DNA of 64,000 nt from Roseiarcus sp963751165 (lineage in GTDB: Bacteria > Pseudomonadota > Alphaproteobacteria > Rhizobiales > Beijerinckiaceae). The notes beneath the pieces are model-generated. The model did not search any database and was not told where the DNA came from. It saw nothing but the letters and a program-made list of their open reading frames with translations. This document shows, one piece after another, positions 1 to 10,562 of this stretch; positions within the stretch are counted from its first letter, which is position 1, and each line of letters opens with the position of its first letter. Location: the NCBI GenBank assembly GCA_963751165.1, contig CAVVTP010000017.1, positions 141,185 through 205,184 of the forward strand, written 5' to 3'. The translations under genes were made by a program, and so were the position numbers.

Positions 1-142
1 TGCGCGCGCAATTTCGCCGGGCCGTACAGTTATTTGTTGCGTTCGCGCTTGAACGGTTGGTATTGTGACGCGTCCGCCTTCCGAGAAGAAGGAAGCGATC
101 AAAAACTTTGGTCCTGAGGGGACCTCAAGCGGAGGAAAATCG

Positions 143-1192
143 ATGAGTTTCGGAAAAAATCTGGTGCTGGGGGCGGTGCTTCTCGCGTCCGCGAGTCTGA
201 CGACGATTGCGGCGATGGCGAAGAACATTACCGTCGGCGTCTCGTGGTCGAACTTCCAGGAGGAGCGCTGGAAGACCGACGAGGCGGCGATCAAGCAGGT
301 CCTCGACAAGGTGGGAGCGAAGTACATTTCGGCGGACGCGCAGGCCAATCCGACCAAGCAGCTCGCGGACGTCGAGGACCTGATCGCCAAGGGGGCAGAC
401 GTGCTCCTTGTCCTGGCGATGGACAACGAGGCGATCCTGCCGGCGGTGAAGAAGGCGACCGACGAGGGTATTCCGGTCATAGCCTATGACCGCCTAATCG
501 AAAGCCCCAACGTGCTCTACATCACTTTTGATAACGTCGGCGTCGGCCGCATGATGGCCAAGGTCATCGAACAGGCCAAACCCGCGGGCAACTACGCCTT
601 CATCAAAGGCGATAAGGGCGACGCCAACGCCAACTTCCTGTTTTCGGGCATCATGGAGGTGCTCAAGCCTGCGATCGACGCGGGCAAGATCAAGAACGTC
701 GGTGAGACCTACACCGACGGGTGGAAGCCGGACAACGCCCAGAAGGAAATGGAGCAGATCCTCACCAAGAACGACAATAAGGTCGATGCGGTCGTCGCGG
801 AGAACGACGGCATGGCGGGCGGCGTCGTCGCGGCGCTGCGCGCGCAGGGTCTGGCCGGCGTCGTGCCGGTGTCCGGCCAGGACGGCGACCACGCGGCGAT
901 CAACCGGATCGCGCTCGGAACGCAGACCGTCTCGATCTGGAAGGACTCGCGCGACCTCGGCCACACAGCCGCCGAGGCGGCGATCGAGCTGGCCCAGGGC
1001 AAGAAGCGCACCCAGATCCCTGACGTGAAGCCCTTCTCCGGCGGACCAAAGCACATGAAGCTCGACAGCATCCTGCTGACGCCGCTCGCCGTGACCAAGG
1101 ACAACCTCAATGTGATCGTCGACAAGGGATGGATCACTAAGGCGGAGGTCTGCGCCGGCGTGGATCCGGCGAAGACGCCGTTCTGCAAGTGA
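143..1192 (+). CDS. xylF: D-xylose-type ABC transporter substrate-binding protein
   Basis: Periplasmic pentose-binding protein of 349 residues that would deliver D-xylose or a similar sugar to the permease and ATPase genes just downstream. Residues 1-26 form a signal peptide (basic start, hydrophobic core, then AMA). The mature part follows the XylF pattern: SWSNFQEERWKTD near the N terminus, AYDRLI, DGWKPDNA, AENDGMAGG, SGQDGD and a C-terminal LLTP. The frame is open back to 65, but a strong GGAGG at 131-135 and the signal peptide favour the ATG at 143. It is first of a three-gene operon. The exact sugar is inferred from family similarity. Confidence 0.93.
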   Translation: MSFGKNLVLGAVLLASASLTTIAAMAKNITVGVSWSNFQEERWKTDEAAIKQVLDKVGAKYISADAQANPTKQLADVEDLIAKGADVLLVLAMDNEAILPAVKKATDEGIPVIAYDRLIESPNVLYITFDNVGVGRMMAKVIEQAKPAGNYAFIKGDKGDANANFLFSGIMEVLKPAIDAGKIKNVGETYTDGWKPDNAQKEMEQILTKNDNKVDAVVAENDGMAGGVVAALRAQGLAGVVPVSGQDGDHAAINRIALGTQTVSIWKDSRDLGHTAAEAAIELAQGKKRTQIPDVKPFSGGPKHMKLDSILLTPLAVTKDNLNVIVDKGWITKAEVCAGVDPAKTPFCK

Positions 1193-1225
1193 GCTGACCA
1201 ATCGTGGTCGAGTAAGACAAATGGG

Positions 1226-1254
1226 CGCTGCGCCGTCACGACGGCGGCGCAGCG
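1226..1254 (+). promoter_or_regulatory. Stem-loop between xylF and xylH
   Basis: A perfect 10-bp stem (1226-1235 with 1245-1254) and a 9-base loop lie 33 bases after the xylF stop, with no T run after them. Such a hairpin normally protects the 3' end of the abundant binding-protein message and lowers expression of the downstream permease, rather than terminating. Seen: the inverted repeat. Inferred: the role. Confidence 0.6.
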
Positions 1255-1317
1255 TCTCTCTTCACAGAACGGGCCCCAGCGTACGGCGGCGTCGAACGAA
1301 AAAGCGAGGGAGAGACC

Positions 1318-2643
1318 ATGTCAACTGCAGCGCCGAGCGCGCTTGGCGGATCGCCGGAAGAGCCGCTCATTCGGCGGCTGGTGCGCGCCACCGAGATCGA
1401 CACCCGCATGATCGGCATGATCGCCGCGCTGGCGCTGATCTGGGTCGGGTTCAACATTTATACCTGGCTTCAAACAGGCGAGGGCGTGTTCCTGACGCCC
1501 CGCAATTTGTGGAATCTCACGGTCCAGACATCCTCGATCGCCGTCATGGCGACCGGGATGGTTCTCGTCATCGTGATGCGTCACATCGACCTGTCGGTCG
1601 GCTCGATCATCGCCTTTGTCGGCAACGTCGTCGGTGTTGCGCAAGTCTATTTCCTGCCCCACTACCTCGGGCTTGACAATCCGCTGATCTGGATTCTCGC
1701 CGTCGTCCTCGCCGTCGTCCTCGGAGCGGCGGTCGGCGCTTTTCAGGGCTCGCTCATCGCCTATTTCGGCATTCCCGCCTTCCTTGTCACGCTCGGCGGG
1801 CAATTGTTCTGGCGCGGCGCGGCCTGGTGGGTCACGACCGGCGCCACCATCGCTCCGCTCGACAACCGCTTCGCTCTGATCGGCGGCGGCCCGCACGGCT
1901 CGATCGGCGCCGTTTGGAGCTGGGCGCTGGCCGCGATCGCCTGCGTCGGCATCCTCTTCGGTCTTTATTCGCGCCGTCAGAGGCGCGCGCGCTACAACTT
2001 CCCCCAGCGGCCGATATGGGCGGAAGTAACGATCGCGGTCGTCGGCTGCTTCGTCGCGCTCGGCGCGACGGCGGTCGTCAATGCCTATCCCTGGCCCGAG
2101 CGGGTGGCCGCGGCTTACGCGAAGACCCACAACATTCCGGTCCCAGAGGGCGGATACATCATCGCGACCGGCTACGCTATTCCGGTCCTGATCGCGATCG
2201 CCGCCGGCGTTGTGATGACCTTCGTCGCCAAGCGCACCCGCTTCGGCCGCTATGTGTACGCGATCGGCGGCAATCCTGACGCGGCGGAGCTCGCCGGCAT
2301 CAACACCAAGATGATCACAGTGGCTGTGTTTGCGCTGATGGGGCTCCTCGCGGGCGTCGCCGCCTGCATCAATTCGGCGCGGCTCGATTCGGCGACCAAC
2401 GCGCTCGGCACGCTGGACGAGCTTTACGTGATCGCAGCCGCGGTTATCGGCGGAACGTCGCTTGCCGGCGGCGTCGGCACCATCTACGGCGCGCTGATCG
2501 GCGCCTTCGTCATCCAGTCCTTGCAGTCGGGCATGGTGCTGCTCGGCTTTGACTCGGCCGCCCAGCAGATGGTCGTCGGCGCGGTGCTCGTCGCGGCCGT
2601 CGGCATCGACACTTTCTATCGCCGTAGAACCGCCAAGGGTTAA
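1318..2643 (+). CDS. xylH: Xylose-type ABC transporter permease
   Basis: Inner-membrane permease of 441 residues, BPD_transp_2 (ribose/xylose) family, with about ten hydrophobic segments. The conserved stretch VMRHIDLSVGSIIAFVG follows the third segment and GGNPDAAELAGI lies late in the protein. A basic cytoplasmic loop (YSRRQRRARYNFPQRP, about residues 219-234) splits the protein, as is usual for XylH and unlike the shorter RbsC. A GGGAGAG ribosome site lies just upstream of the ATG. It is separated from xylF by 125 bases holding a stem-loop, and from the ATPase gene by 3 bases. Confidence 0.93.
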   Translation: MSTAAPSALGGSPEEPLIRRLVRATEIDTRMIGMIAALALIWVGFNIYTWLQTGEGVFLTPRNLWNLTVQTSSIAVMATGMVLVIVMRHIDLSVGSIIAFVGNVVGVAQVYFLPHYLGLDNPLIWILAVVLAVVLGAAVGAFQGSLIAYFGIPAFLVTLGGQLFWRGAAWWVTTGATIAPLDNRFALIGGGPHGSIGAVWSWALAAIACVGILFGLYSRRQRRARYNFPQRPIWAEVTIAVVGCFVALGATAVVNAYPWPERVAAAYAKTHNIPVPEGGYIIATGYAIPVLIAIAAGVVMTFVAKRTRFGRYVYAIGGNPDAAELAGINTKMITVAVFALMGLLAGVAACINSARLDSATNALGTLDELYVIAAAVIGGTSLAGGVGTIYGALIGAFVIQSLQSGMVLLGFDSAAQQMVVGAVLVAAVGIDTFYRRRTAKG

Positions 2644-2646
2644 GCC

Positions 2647-3432
2647 ATGAACGTCGCCGTTCAAACACCGCTCGTCGAAATGAAGGACATCTCGCTCGCC
2701 TTCGGCGGCGTGAAGGCGGTCGATCACGCCTATCTCGACGTTTATCCAGGTGAGGTCGTGGGCCTGCTCGGCCACAACGGCGCCGGCAAGTCCTGCCTGA
2801 TCAAGATCCTGTCCGGCGCCTACAAGCGCGACGCCGGGCAAATCTTCATCGAGGGGCAGGAAGCGCACATCAGCAATCCCCGCGACGCCAAGAATTACGG
2901 TATCGAGACGGTCTATCAGGCGCTGGCGCTCGCCGACAACGTGGACGCGGCGTCGAACCTCTATCTCGGGCGGGAGCTGCTGACCGCGTGGGGCACGCTG
3001 GACGACGGCGCCATGGAGTCGGAGGCGCGCAAGGTGATGGGACGGCTGAATCCCAATTTCCGCCGCTTCAAGGAGCCGGTCATCGCACTCTCCGGCGGCC
3101 AGCGCCAGTCAGTCGCCATCGCGCGGGCGATCCATTTCAACGCCAAGATCCTGATCATGGACGAGCCCACAGCAGCGCTGGGACCGGCCGAGACGGCGCA
3201 GGTCGGCGAACTCGTGAAGCAGCTCAAGTCCGAAGGACTCGGCATCTTTCTCATCAGCCACGATATCCACGACGTGTTCGACCTCGCGGACCGCGTGACG
3301 GTGATGAAAAACGGGCAGATCGTCGGCTCCGGCCGCGTCTCTGACATGACCAAGGACGAAGTGCTCGGGATGATCATTCTCGGCAAATGTCCTCCCGGCG
3401 CGATTCCGGGGCCGGGGGCGATGAAGAGCTGA
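2647..3432 (+). CDS. xylG: Sugar ABC transporter ATP-binding protein, single-domain XylG type
   Basis: Energising subunit of the xylose-type importer, 261 residues. Walker A is GHNGAGKS (about residues 39-46), the signature is LSGGQRQS (about 149-156), Walker B is ILIMDEPTAAL, and the switch histidine lies in ISHD. E. coli XylG carries two such domains in about 510 residues; this one has a single domain, a form common in alphaproteobacteria that presumably acts as a homodimer. It starts 3 bases after xylH. Its TGA stop directly abuts the TGA of the convergent downstream gene (TGATCA at 3430-3435), so there is no spacer for a conventional terminator. Confidence 0.9.
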   Translation: MNVAVQTPLVEMKDISLAFGGVKAVDHAYLDVYPGEVVGLLGHNGAGKSCLIKILSGAYKRDAGQIFIEGQEAHISNPRDAKNYGIETVYQALALADNVDAASNLYLGRELLTAWGTLDDGAMESEARKVMGRLNPNFRRFKEPVIALSGGQRQSVAIARAIHFNAKILIMDEPTAALGPAETAQVGELVKQLKSEGLGIFLISHDIHDVFDLADRVTVMKNGQIVGSGRVSDMTKDEVLGMIILGKCPPGAIPGPGAMKS

Positions 3433-4936
3433 TCAAAATCTCAGCCGATAACCCGACACCGGGTATCCGCTCTGCAAGAAATCGAGCTCGGGCGCTCTTC
3501 TGAAACCGCGTTTTTCGTAGAGCGCCCGTGCGATACGCATCGGCTCGGTCGAATGGATCACGACGCAGCGACGTCTGTCGGCGGCGGCGATTTCAACGCA
3601 CCGCTCGACGAGCGCCTTAGCGACGCCGCGTCCCTGCGCCTTCGGGTCGACGGCGAGGAAGCGGAAGCCGGACGCGTTTCGCTCCAAGGGCGCCGCTCCA
3701 CCGGATCCGTATTGAGCCATGTCGGAGAAATAGACGACCGCGCCGACCAGCGAGGACCCCTCGCAAGCGACCAAGAGGCGAACGCCGGGCTTCGCCGTCC
3801 GTTCGCCGAATTCTTCTGAGCAACTCATAATATCCGGGCTGCGCGTCCTGCGTGGGAAAGCCCTCGAGCCTGGAATAGGCCTCGATCATGAGCCGCCCGA
3901 CCGGCTCGAACTCCTCCGGGCGAGCGTCACGGATCTCGAGCCCGTCTCCGCCGGCGCTGCTTTCGGATCCGACGCTGGCGCCCGCCGCCTGATCTCGGTC
4001 CGACGACGACGGTCGCGATGGCATGCCTTCTACAGTGGACGCCAGCCTCATCGCCCGTGCGTCGAGTACGGCGCGAGCCCATTCTTCCGGTCGCTCCTGC
4101 GGCAGATTGTGGCCGGCGCCTTTGAAGACGCGATGCTCGTGGACTCCAATGAACTTGCCGGCGTGGTGGGCCGTTCCGGGATTTACGCCGTCGGAATCGC
4201 CGTCGATCGAGATCGACGCAACGGTGATCGGCGGCTGCTTGGCGAGCGCCGCCTCGATTTCCGCGTATGCCGGGTCCCCCGCGACGAGGCCGTAACGATG
4301 CCGGTAGGAATGAACGATGACCTCGACGAAGTCGGGATTATCGAACGCGGGCGCCGTGCGCTCGAACGTCGCCTCGTCGAAGCCCCAGGCCGGCGACCAC
4401 ATGCGCCACAGAAGGCGCGCGATCCCGCGCCGGTCCTTCATCAGGCCGCGCCGGCCTCGTTCGGAGTGGAAATAATACTGGTACCATAACGCGGCCTCCT
4501 CGGACGGAGAGGCCGGCTCCATCGCACGCGCGATGTCCTGGATGTTGTAGGAATTGGCGGATACGAGCGCGGCAACCCTCTCCGGCCAGAGCGCCGAGAC
4601 GATGCACGCCGACCGCCCGCCCCAGTCGTAGCCGCCGAGAACCGCCTGCTCGATATGAAGCGCGTCCATCAGCGCCAGAAGGTCGGCCCCGAGCGCCGCC
4701 TGCTCGCCCGAACGCGGCGTCTCGGACGCAAGAAAGCGGGTCGGGCCGAAGCCGCGCAAATAGGGGACGATCACGCGGGCGCCAGCGTCCGCCAAAATCG
4801 GCCCGACCTCGGCGTAAGCGCGAACATCATAGGGGAAGCCGTGACCAAGAATGCACGCCCAGCCGTCGGCGCGCCCATACTCTCCATAGGCGATGTGGAG
4901 AACCTCGGCCTTGATCGTCTTGACGGTCATCGACAT
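3433..4936 (-). CDS. Alpha/beta-hydrolase (epoxide hydrolase/dehalogenase-like) fused to a GNAT acetyltransferase domain; frameshifted
   Basis: About 500 codons encoding two domains. Residues 1-290 are an alpha/beta hydrolase: oxyanion motif GHGFP, nucleophile elbow GGYDWGGR with Asp rather than Ser (as in epoxide hydrolases and haloalkane dehalogenases), and the catalytic His in GAGHNLP. A Ser/Ala-rich linker follows. A GNAT domain then starts at LEIRDARPEEF and ends with the acetyl-CoA loop DPKAQGRGVAKAL, YEKRGF and YRLRF. The two halves are in different frames: one extra base at GAATTC (3808-3813) ends the hydrolase frame in nonsense, and removing one base there gives LLRRFGERTAKPGV and rejoins them. 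Sequencing error is likelier than decay because both domains keep every motif. Substrates are unknown. Confidence 0.75.
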
Positions 4937-5120
4937 GCTGCACCAATCATCAATAGCCGCGCCCGCGGATCCCGGTGTGATCTCTGCACCCTCGCCAACA
5001 ACTACCGGCCTATAATTGCGCCGGTCTTATTGCCGGCGTCGAAATGTCGTGAACCCGCTCTTGACGTGGCCGCCTCACTTCACGTACGGTTGCAATACTA
5101 ATGGAAAAAGGCTGCAATCG

Positions 5121-5168
5121 GTGACGACCCTTATCGTATCTTCGGCGCTGGAGAGTGGGCAAGCATAG
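5121..5168 (+). CDS. Leader peptide of the ilvB operon
   Basis: A 15-codon reading frame starting with GTG encodes (M)TTLIVSSALESGQA and stops at TAG 31 bases before the attenuator hairpin. It carries consecutive Leu-Ile-Val codons (CTT ATC GTA), which is what a branched-chain amino-acid attenuator needs: ribosome stalling there when Leu, Ile or Val is scarce would change downstream folding. An AAAAAGG stretch at 5105-5111 could serve as the ribosome site. GCGCTG inside the leader (5145-5150) can pair with CAGCGC (5187-5192), a candidate pause hairpin. Too short for usual gene calling. Seen: the frame, codons and hairpins. Inferred: the mechanism. Confidence 0.7.
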   Translation: MTTLIVSSALESGQA

Positions 5169-5198
5169 ACCCTGCAGCCCGCTCGACAGCGCTTACCC

Positions 5199-5222
5199 GA
5201 GGCCCCTTCGAGGGCCTTTTTT
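5199..5222 (+). terminator. Attenuator (Rho-independent terminator) before ilvB
   Basis: AGGCCC (5200-5205) pairs with GGGCCT (5212-5217) around a CTTCGA loop, followed directly by a run of six T. It lies between the Leu-Ile-Val leader peptide and the ilvB start 48 bases further on, so it can only act as a transcription attenuator for the acetolactate synthase operon. Confidence 0.8.
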
Positions 5223-5269
5223 GTTGCCTTCAATTCCAGGACGACCGACGAAAGCGGAGAGAAGCGACT

Positions 5270-7042
<1,773 letters not shown>

Positions 7043-7069
7043 GCCGAAGCGCTGTTCGACCGAGCTAAC

Positions 7070-7166
7070 CCCATCATTGCGAAGAGCGGAGCGACGAAGC
7101 AATCCGGGAGGTCGAAGGGCGGTTCCTCTGGTCCATGGATTGCTTCGCTGCGCCCGCAATGATGGG
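7070..7166 (+). repeat. Interspersed palindromic repeat
   Basis: The left arm begins CCCATCATTGCGAAG and continues to CGAAGCAATCC; the right arm is its imperfect reverse complement, GATTGCTTCG through GCAATGATGGG. The arms are about 35 bases and the element about 97. This is the palindrome family scattered between genes in Bradyrhizobium-like genomes (recalled, not searched). It sits between ilvB and the dehydratase and covers the upstream ATG of the latter, which supports the later start. Confidence 0.7.
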
Positions 7167-7179
7167 CTACGGAGGCGTG

Positions 7180-8154
7180 ATGTTCAGTCTCGAAGAGATG
7201 CGAAAGGCGCACGAGGTCGTGCTGGCGGCCATGCGGCCGACGCCGGCCATCTCCTGGCCGCTGCTCGCGGCGCGCCTCGGCGCCGAAGTCGTCGTCAAGC
7301 ACGAAAACCATCAGCCGATCGGCGCGTTCAAGGTGCGCGGCGGCCTGACCTACGTGGAGGCGCTCCGGCGCCGCCAGCCGCGGGTCACGGGCCTGGTCTC
7401 GGCGACGCGCGGCAATCACGGACAGAGCCTCGCGTTCGCCGGGCGGCGCCTGGGCCTCTCTGTCACGATCGTCGCGCCGCATTGCAACTCGCGTGAGAAG
7501 AACGCCGCCATGCGGGCGTTCGGCGCGGAGCTGATCGAGCATGGTCAAGACTTCCAGGCCGCCCGCGAGGAGGCGATGCGGCTCGCCGCCGAGCGGGGGC
7601 TGCACGCGGTGCCATCGTTTCACCGCGACCTCGCGCTCGGCGTGTCGACCTACGCCCTCGAACTCATGAGCGAGCACGCCGATCTCGACGTGCTCTACGT
7701 TCCCATCGGCCAGGGCTCGGGGATCTGCGGCTGCATCTCGGCGCGCGACGCGCTCGACCTCAAGACCGAGATCGTCGGCGTCCAGTCCGCCGCGGCCCCG
7801 GCCTATGCGCTCTCCTTCGCCGCGGGCCATGTCGTGCCGACCGCGAGCGCCGACACTCTTGCCGACGGCATGGCGACGAGGGTCCCCGACGAGGAGGCCC
7901 TCGACGTCATCGTCAAAGGCGCGTCCCGCATCGCGCTCGTTCGCGATGACGAGATCGCGGCGGCGATCCGCGCCTACTGGACCGACACGCACAATCTCGC
8001 CGAGGGCGCAGGCGCGGCTGCGCTCGCCGCGGCGATGAAGGAGCGCGCGCGCCTCGCGGGGCGCAAGGTCGGGCTCGTGCTGTCGGGCGGCAACATCGAC
8101 TTCGATCTCTTCCAGCGCTGGGTCGCGGCGGCGCCGGACGCCCAGGCGGCCTGA
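7180..8154 (+). CDS. PLP-dependent threonine/serine dehydratase-like enzyme
   Basis: Fold-type II pyridoxal-phosphate enzyme of 324 residues. The PLP lysine lies in GAFKVRGG (about residue 52 of this start), the substrate loop is TRGNHGQS, and the phosphate-binding loop SGGNIDFD is near the C terminus. The catalytic domain alone is present, without the regulatory ACT domains of biosynthetic IlvA. It could supply 2-oxobutyrate from threonine to the acetolactate synthase encoded on both sides, or act on another 3-hydroxy amino acid as the EutB-type relatives do. The ATG at 7180 is preceded by GGAGG at 7171-7175; the earlier ATG at 7135 lies in a palindromic repeat. Confidence 0.85.
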   Translation: MFSLEEMRKAHEVVLAAMRPTPAISWPLLAARLGAEVVVKHENHQPIGAFKVRGGLTYVEALRRRQPRVTGLVSATRGNHGQSLAFAGRRLGLSVTIVAPHCNSREKNAAMRAFGAELIEHGQDFQAAREEAMRLAAERGLHAVPSFHRDLALGVSTYALELMSEHADLDVLYVPIGQGSGICGCISARDALDLKTEIVGVQSAAAPAYALSFAAGHVVPTASADTLADGMATRVPDEEALDVIVKGASRIALVRDDEIAAAIRAYWTDTHNLAEGAGAAALAAAMKERARLAGRKVGLVLSGGNIDFDLFQRWVAAAPDAQAA

Positions 8155-8207
8155 AATTCATTCCGGGCCCGCCGCCTCAAACGGCCGCTTCATCGACGAG
8201 GACATTC

Positions 8208-8768
8208 ATGAATATGATCAAGACACCCAGCCCGCCGCTCTCGCCTTACTCCTCGGCGACCGTCAAATCCAATATCGAGCGGCATACGCTGTCGGTGTTG
8301 GTCGACAACGAGCCCGGCGTGCTCGCGCGTGTGGTCGGCCTTTTTGCCGGGCGCGGTTACAACATCGAGAGCCTGACGGTGGCGGAGGTCGCGCACGAGA
8401 CGCATCTCTCGCGCATCACCATCGTCACCTCCGGCACACCGGAAATCATCGAGCAGATCCGCCATCAGCTCGAGCGGCTGGTGCCGGTCCATTCGGTGAA
8501 GGACCTGACGCTCACCGTGCGGGCGATCGAGCGCGAGCTGGCAATGATCAAGGTCAGGGGCAAGGGCGAGAACCGGGTCGAGGCGATGAACCTCGCCGAG
8601 GCGTTTCGCGCCAAGGTCATCGACGCCACCATCGGCAGCTTCATTTTCGAACTGACCGGCGCGCCGCAGAAGATCGACGACTTCGTCGACCTGATGCGTC
8701 CGCTCGGCCTCGTCGAAGTCTCGCGCACCGGCGTCGCCGCCATTTCGCGCGGGCCGGATCCCATCTGA
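8208..8768 (+). CDS. ilvN: Acetolactate synthase, small (regulatory) subunit
   Basis: Regulatory partner of IlvB, 186 residues, conferring valine feedback inhibition and full activity. The N-terminal ACT domain starts at HTLSVLVDNEPGVLARVVGLF (with GRGYNIESLTV), and the C-terminal ALS_ss_C domain runs from about residue 105. The first 25 residues are an extension before the ACT domain, as in many alphaproteobacterial homologues. It is also named ilvH in other genomes. Confidence 0.95.
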   Translation: MNMIKTPSPPLSPYSSATVKSNIERHTLSVLVDNEPGVLARVVGLFAGRGYNIESLTVAEVAHETHLSRITIVTSGTPEIIEQIRHQLERLVPVHSVKDLTLTVRAIERELAMIKVRGKGENRVEAMNLAEAFRAKVIDATIGSFIFELTGAPQKIDDFVDLMRPLGLVEVSRTGVAAISRGPDPI

Positions 8769-8854
8769 CGCGGACGGCTGTCCAATACATATCGGCTACA
8801 TATCGGCGGCCGCACCACTTTACGCGCAGTGTGCGGCCGCAAACTCGACTTCCT

Positions 8855-10330
8855 TCAGGTCCCTAGCGACACCCGAGCCTCAGCCGGCGAGGGGCCGCGC
8901 GCCCTCACCAGCGCATAATAGGCCGCGCCGCCGATCGCCACTCCGAAGAACCAGCCATAGACGCCCCACCACGACGGCAGAACGTGCGTGAAGTTGGGCA
9001 GGATGCTGGAGAACAGGATGCCGATCGCCGCAGCAATCAACGCGTTGGCGTTCCAGCCGTTGGTGTAGCGATATTGTCCATTCTCCTGGTAGAGAGCGGC
9101 GACGTCGACCACGCCGCTCCGGATCAGGTAGTAGTCGACCATCATGATCCCGAAGATCGGCCCCATGGTCGAGCCGATCACGCCCACGAAGGCTGCGGCG
9201 CTCCCCTGCCACGGAGCGAAAGGGTACAGCAGGAGCGCAATGATCGCCGCGATATAGCCGCCCCTCTTGAAGGTGATCATGCTCGGGAAAATGTTGGCGA
9301 AATCGAACGCAGGCGAGACGAAGTTCGCCACGACATTGATGCCGAGCGTCGCCACCGCGAAGGTCAGCGCGGCGACGAGCGCAAGGAACCAGTTGTCGAA
9401 GCGTGCGGAAATCTCGTCCGGGTGCAGCAACGCCTCGTGATAGACGGCATAGGCCGCCGTCGTGGTGAGGCCGGCGACCAGAGAGAAGAGGATCAGGTTG
9501 ACAGGCAGGCCCCAAAGATTGCCGACTCTCACCGCCCGTTTGTCCGGCGCGTAGCGCGAGAAGTCGCAGAAATTGAGATAGAGCGCGGCAAAATAGGTGA
9601 CCCAGGTTGCCGCCACCGCCGCAAGCGCCGCGAAGGAGCCGGGCTCCCCGGGGACCCCCGCGTCGGCCGTCTTTTGCAGGAGCACGTCTCGGGGAATTCC
9701 GCCGGTGAACGAGACGCCGCCCGCCTTTATGGTGAGCGCAATCGCGAGGATCAGCATCATCACCCAAACCGCCGGACCCGCCCAATCCTGGAACTTCCGG
9801 ACGGTTTCCATCCCATGCTGAATGATGAGGAGCTGGAGCGCCCAGACAACGACAAAGCAAATCGTTTCAAGCGTCGAATGTCCCAAAAGGTGATGATTCC
9901 TGTTGAACGCTGCGACGAGGTCGCTGCGCGTGAGAAGCGCGACGATTGCGCCGGAGGCGGCGCTCGTCTGGGCGCCGTACCAGAAGCAAGCGACGATCGC
10001 CCGAACCAGCGCCGGGAAATTGGCGCCGAAGGTGCCGAAGCTGGCTCGAGCGAGCACCGGATAGGGAACGCCGGTCGACACCCCCGCATTTCCCACCAGG
10101 CTCATCAGGACGAAGATGATGAGCGAGCCGATGCCGATCGCCACGATGAAATTGATGAAGTTGCCGCAGATCAGGAACAGGCTCGCGGCGAGGTAATAGC
10201 CCCAGAGGCTGTGGACGTCCGACGTCCAGACGTTGAAAATGCTGAACGCGCCCCAATTTCTCTTTTCGGGCGGGGCGGGAGCGAGATCTTCATTGTAGAG
10301 CCGCGGAGACGCGTTGGCGATCGTTGTCAT
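8855..10330 (-). CDS. NCS1-family nucleobase:cation symporter
   Basis: Polytopic inner-membrane permease of 491 residues with about twelve hydrophobic segments, of the NCS1 family (uracil, allantoin, hydantoin, cytosine or thiamine carriers). The N-terminal signature RNWGAFSIFNVWTSDVHSLWGY is clear, followed by TGVPYPVLARASFGTFGAN and later VANFVSPAFDFANIFP. The ATG at 10330 has GGAGG 11 bases upstream; the frame runs on to 10558 but that part overlaps the divergent gene. It shares a 232-base promoter region with the GMC oxidoreductase. Substrate cannot be told from the sequence. Confidence 0.88.
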   Translation of the reverse strand: MTTIANASPRLYNEDLAPAPPEKRNWGAFSIFNVWTSDVHSLWGYYLAASLFLICGNFINFIVAIGIGSLIIFVLMSLVGNAGVSTGVPYPVLARASFGTFGANFPALVRAIVACFWYGAQTSAASGAIVALLTRSDLVAAFNRNHHLLGHSTLETICFVVVWALQLLIIQHGMETVRKFQDWAGPAVWVMMLILAIALTIKAGGVSFTGGIPRDVLLQKTADAGVPGEPGSFAALAAVAATWVTYFAALYLNFCDFSRYAPDKRAVRVGNLWGLPVNLILFSLVAGLTTTAAYAVYHEALLHPDEISARFDNWFLALVAALTFAVATLGINVVANFVSPAFDFANIFPSMITFKRGGYIAAIIALLLYPFAPWQGSAAAFVGVIGSTMGPIFGIMMVDYYLIRSGVVDVAALYQENGQYRYTNGWNANALIAAAIGILFSSILPNFTHVLPSWWGVYGWFFGVAIGGAAYYALVRARGPSPAEARVSLGT

Positions 10331-10562
10331 GGCCGTCCTCCACCCGATCGTCGCGACCCGGTTCTCGCACGGAGTTGTGGAAGCCCAGCGGACGATAGCC
10401 GGCAGCATCGCGATAGATTTATGAAACTGACACGAAAACTTCGGTCTGAAAAGCGGGCGCATGGCGTGGGCTCTAACTGTGCTCCGGCGACATCGCCCTT
10501 GTCGCGGCGCCTCCTTTGACGCAGATCGTCGCGGGACGAGCGGACGGAGCGCCGGCAAGCGG

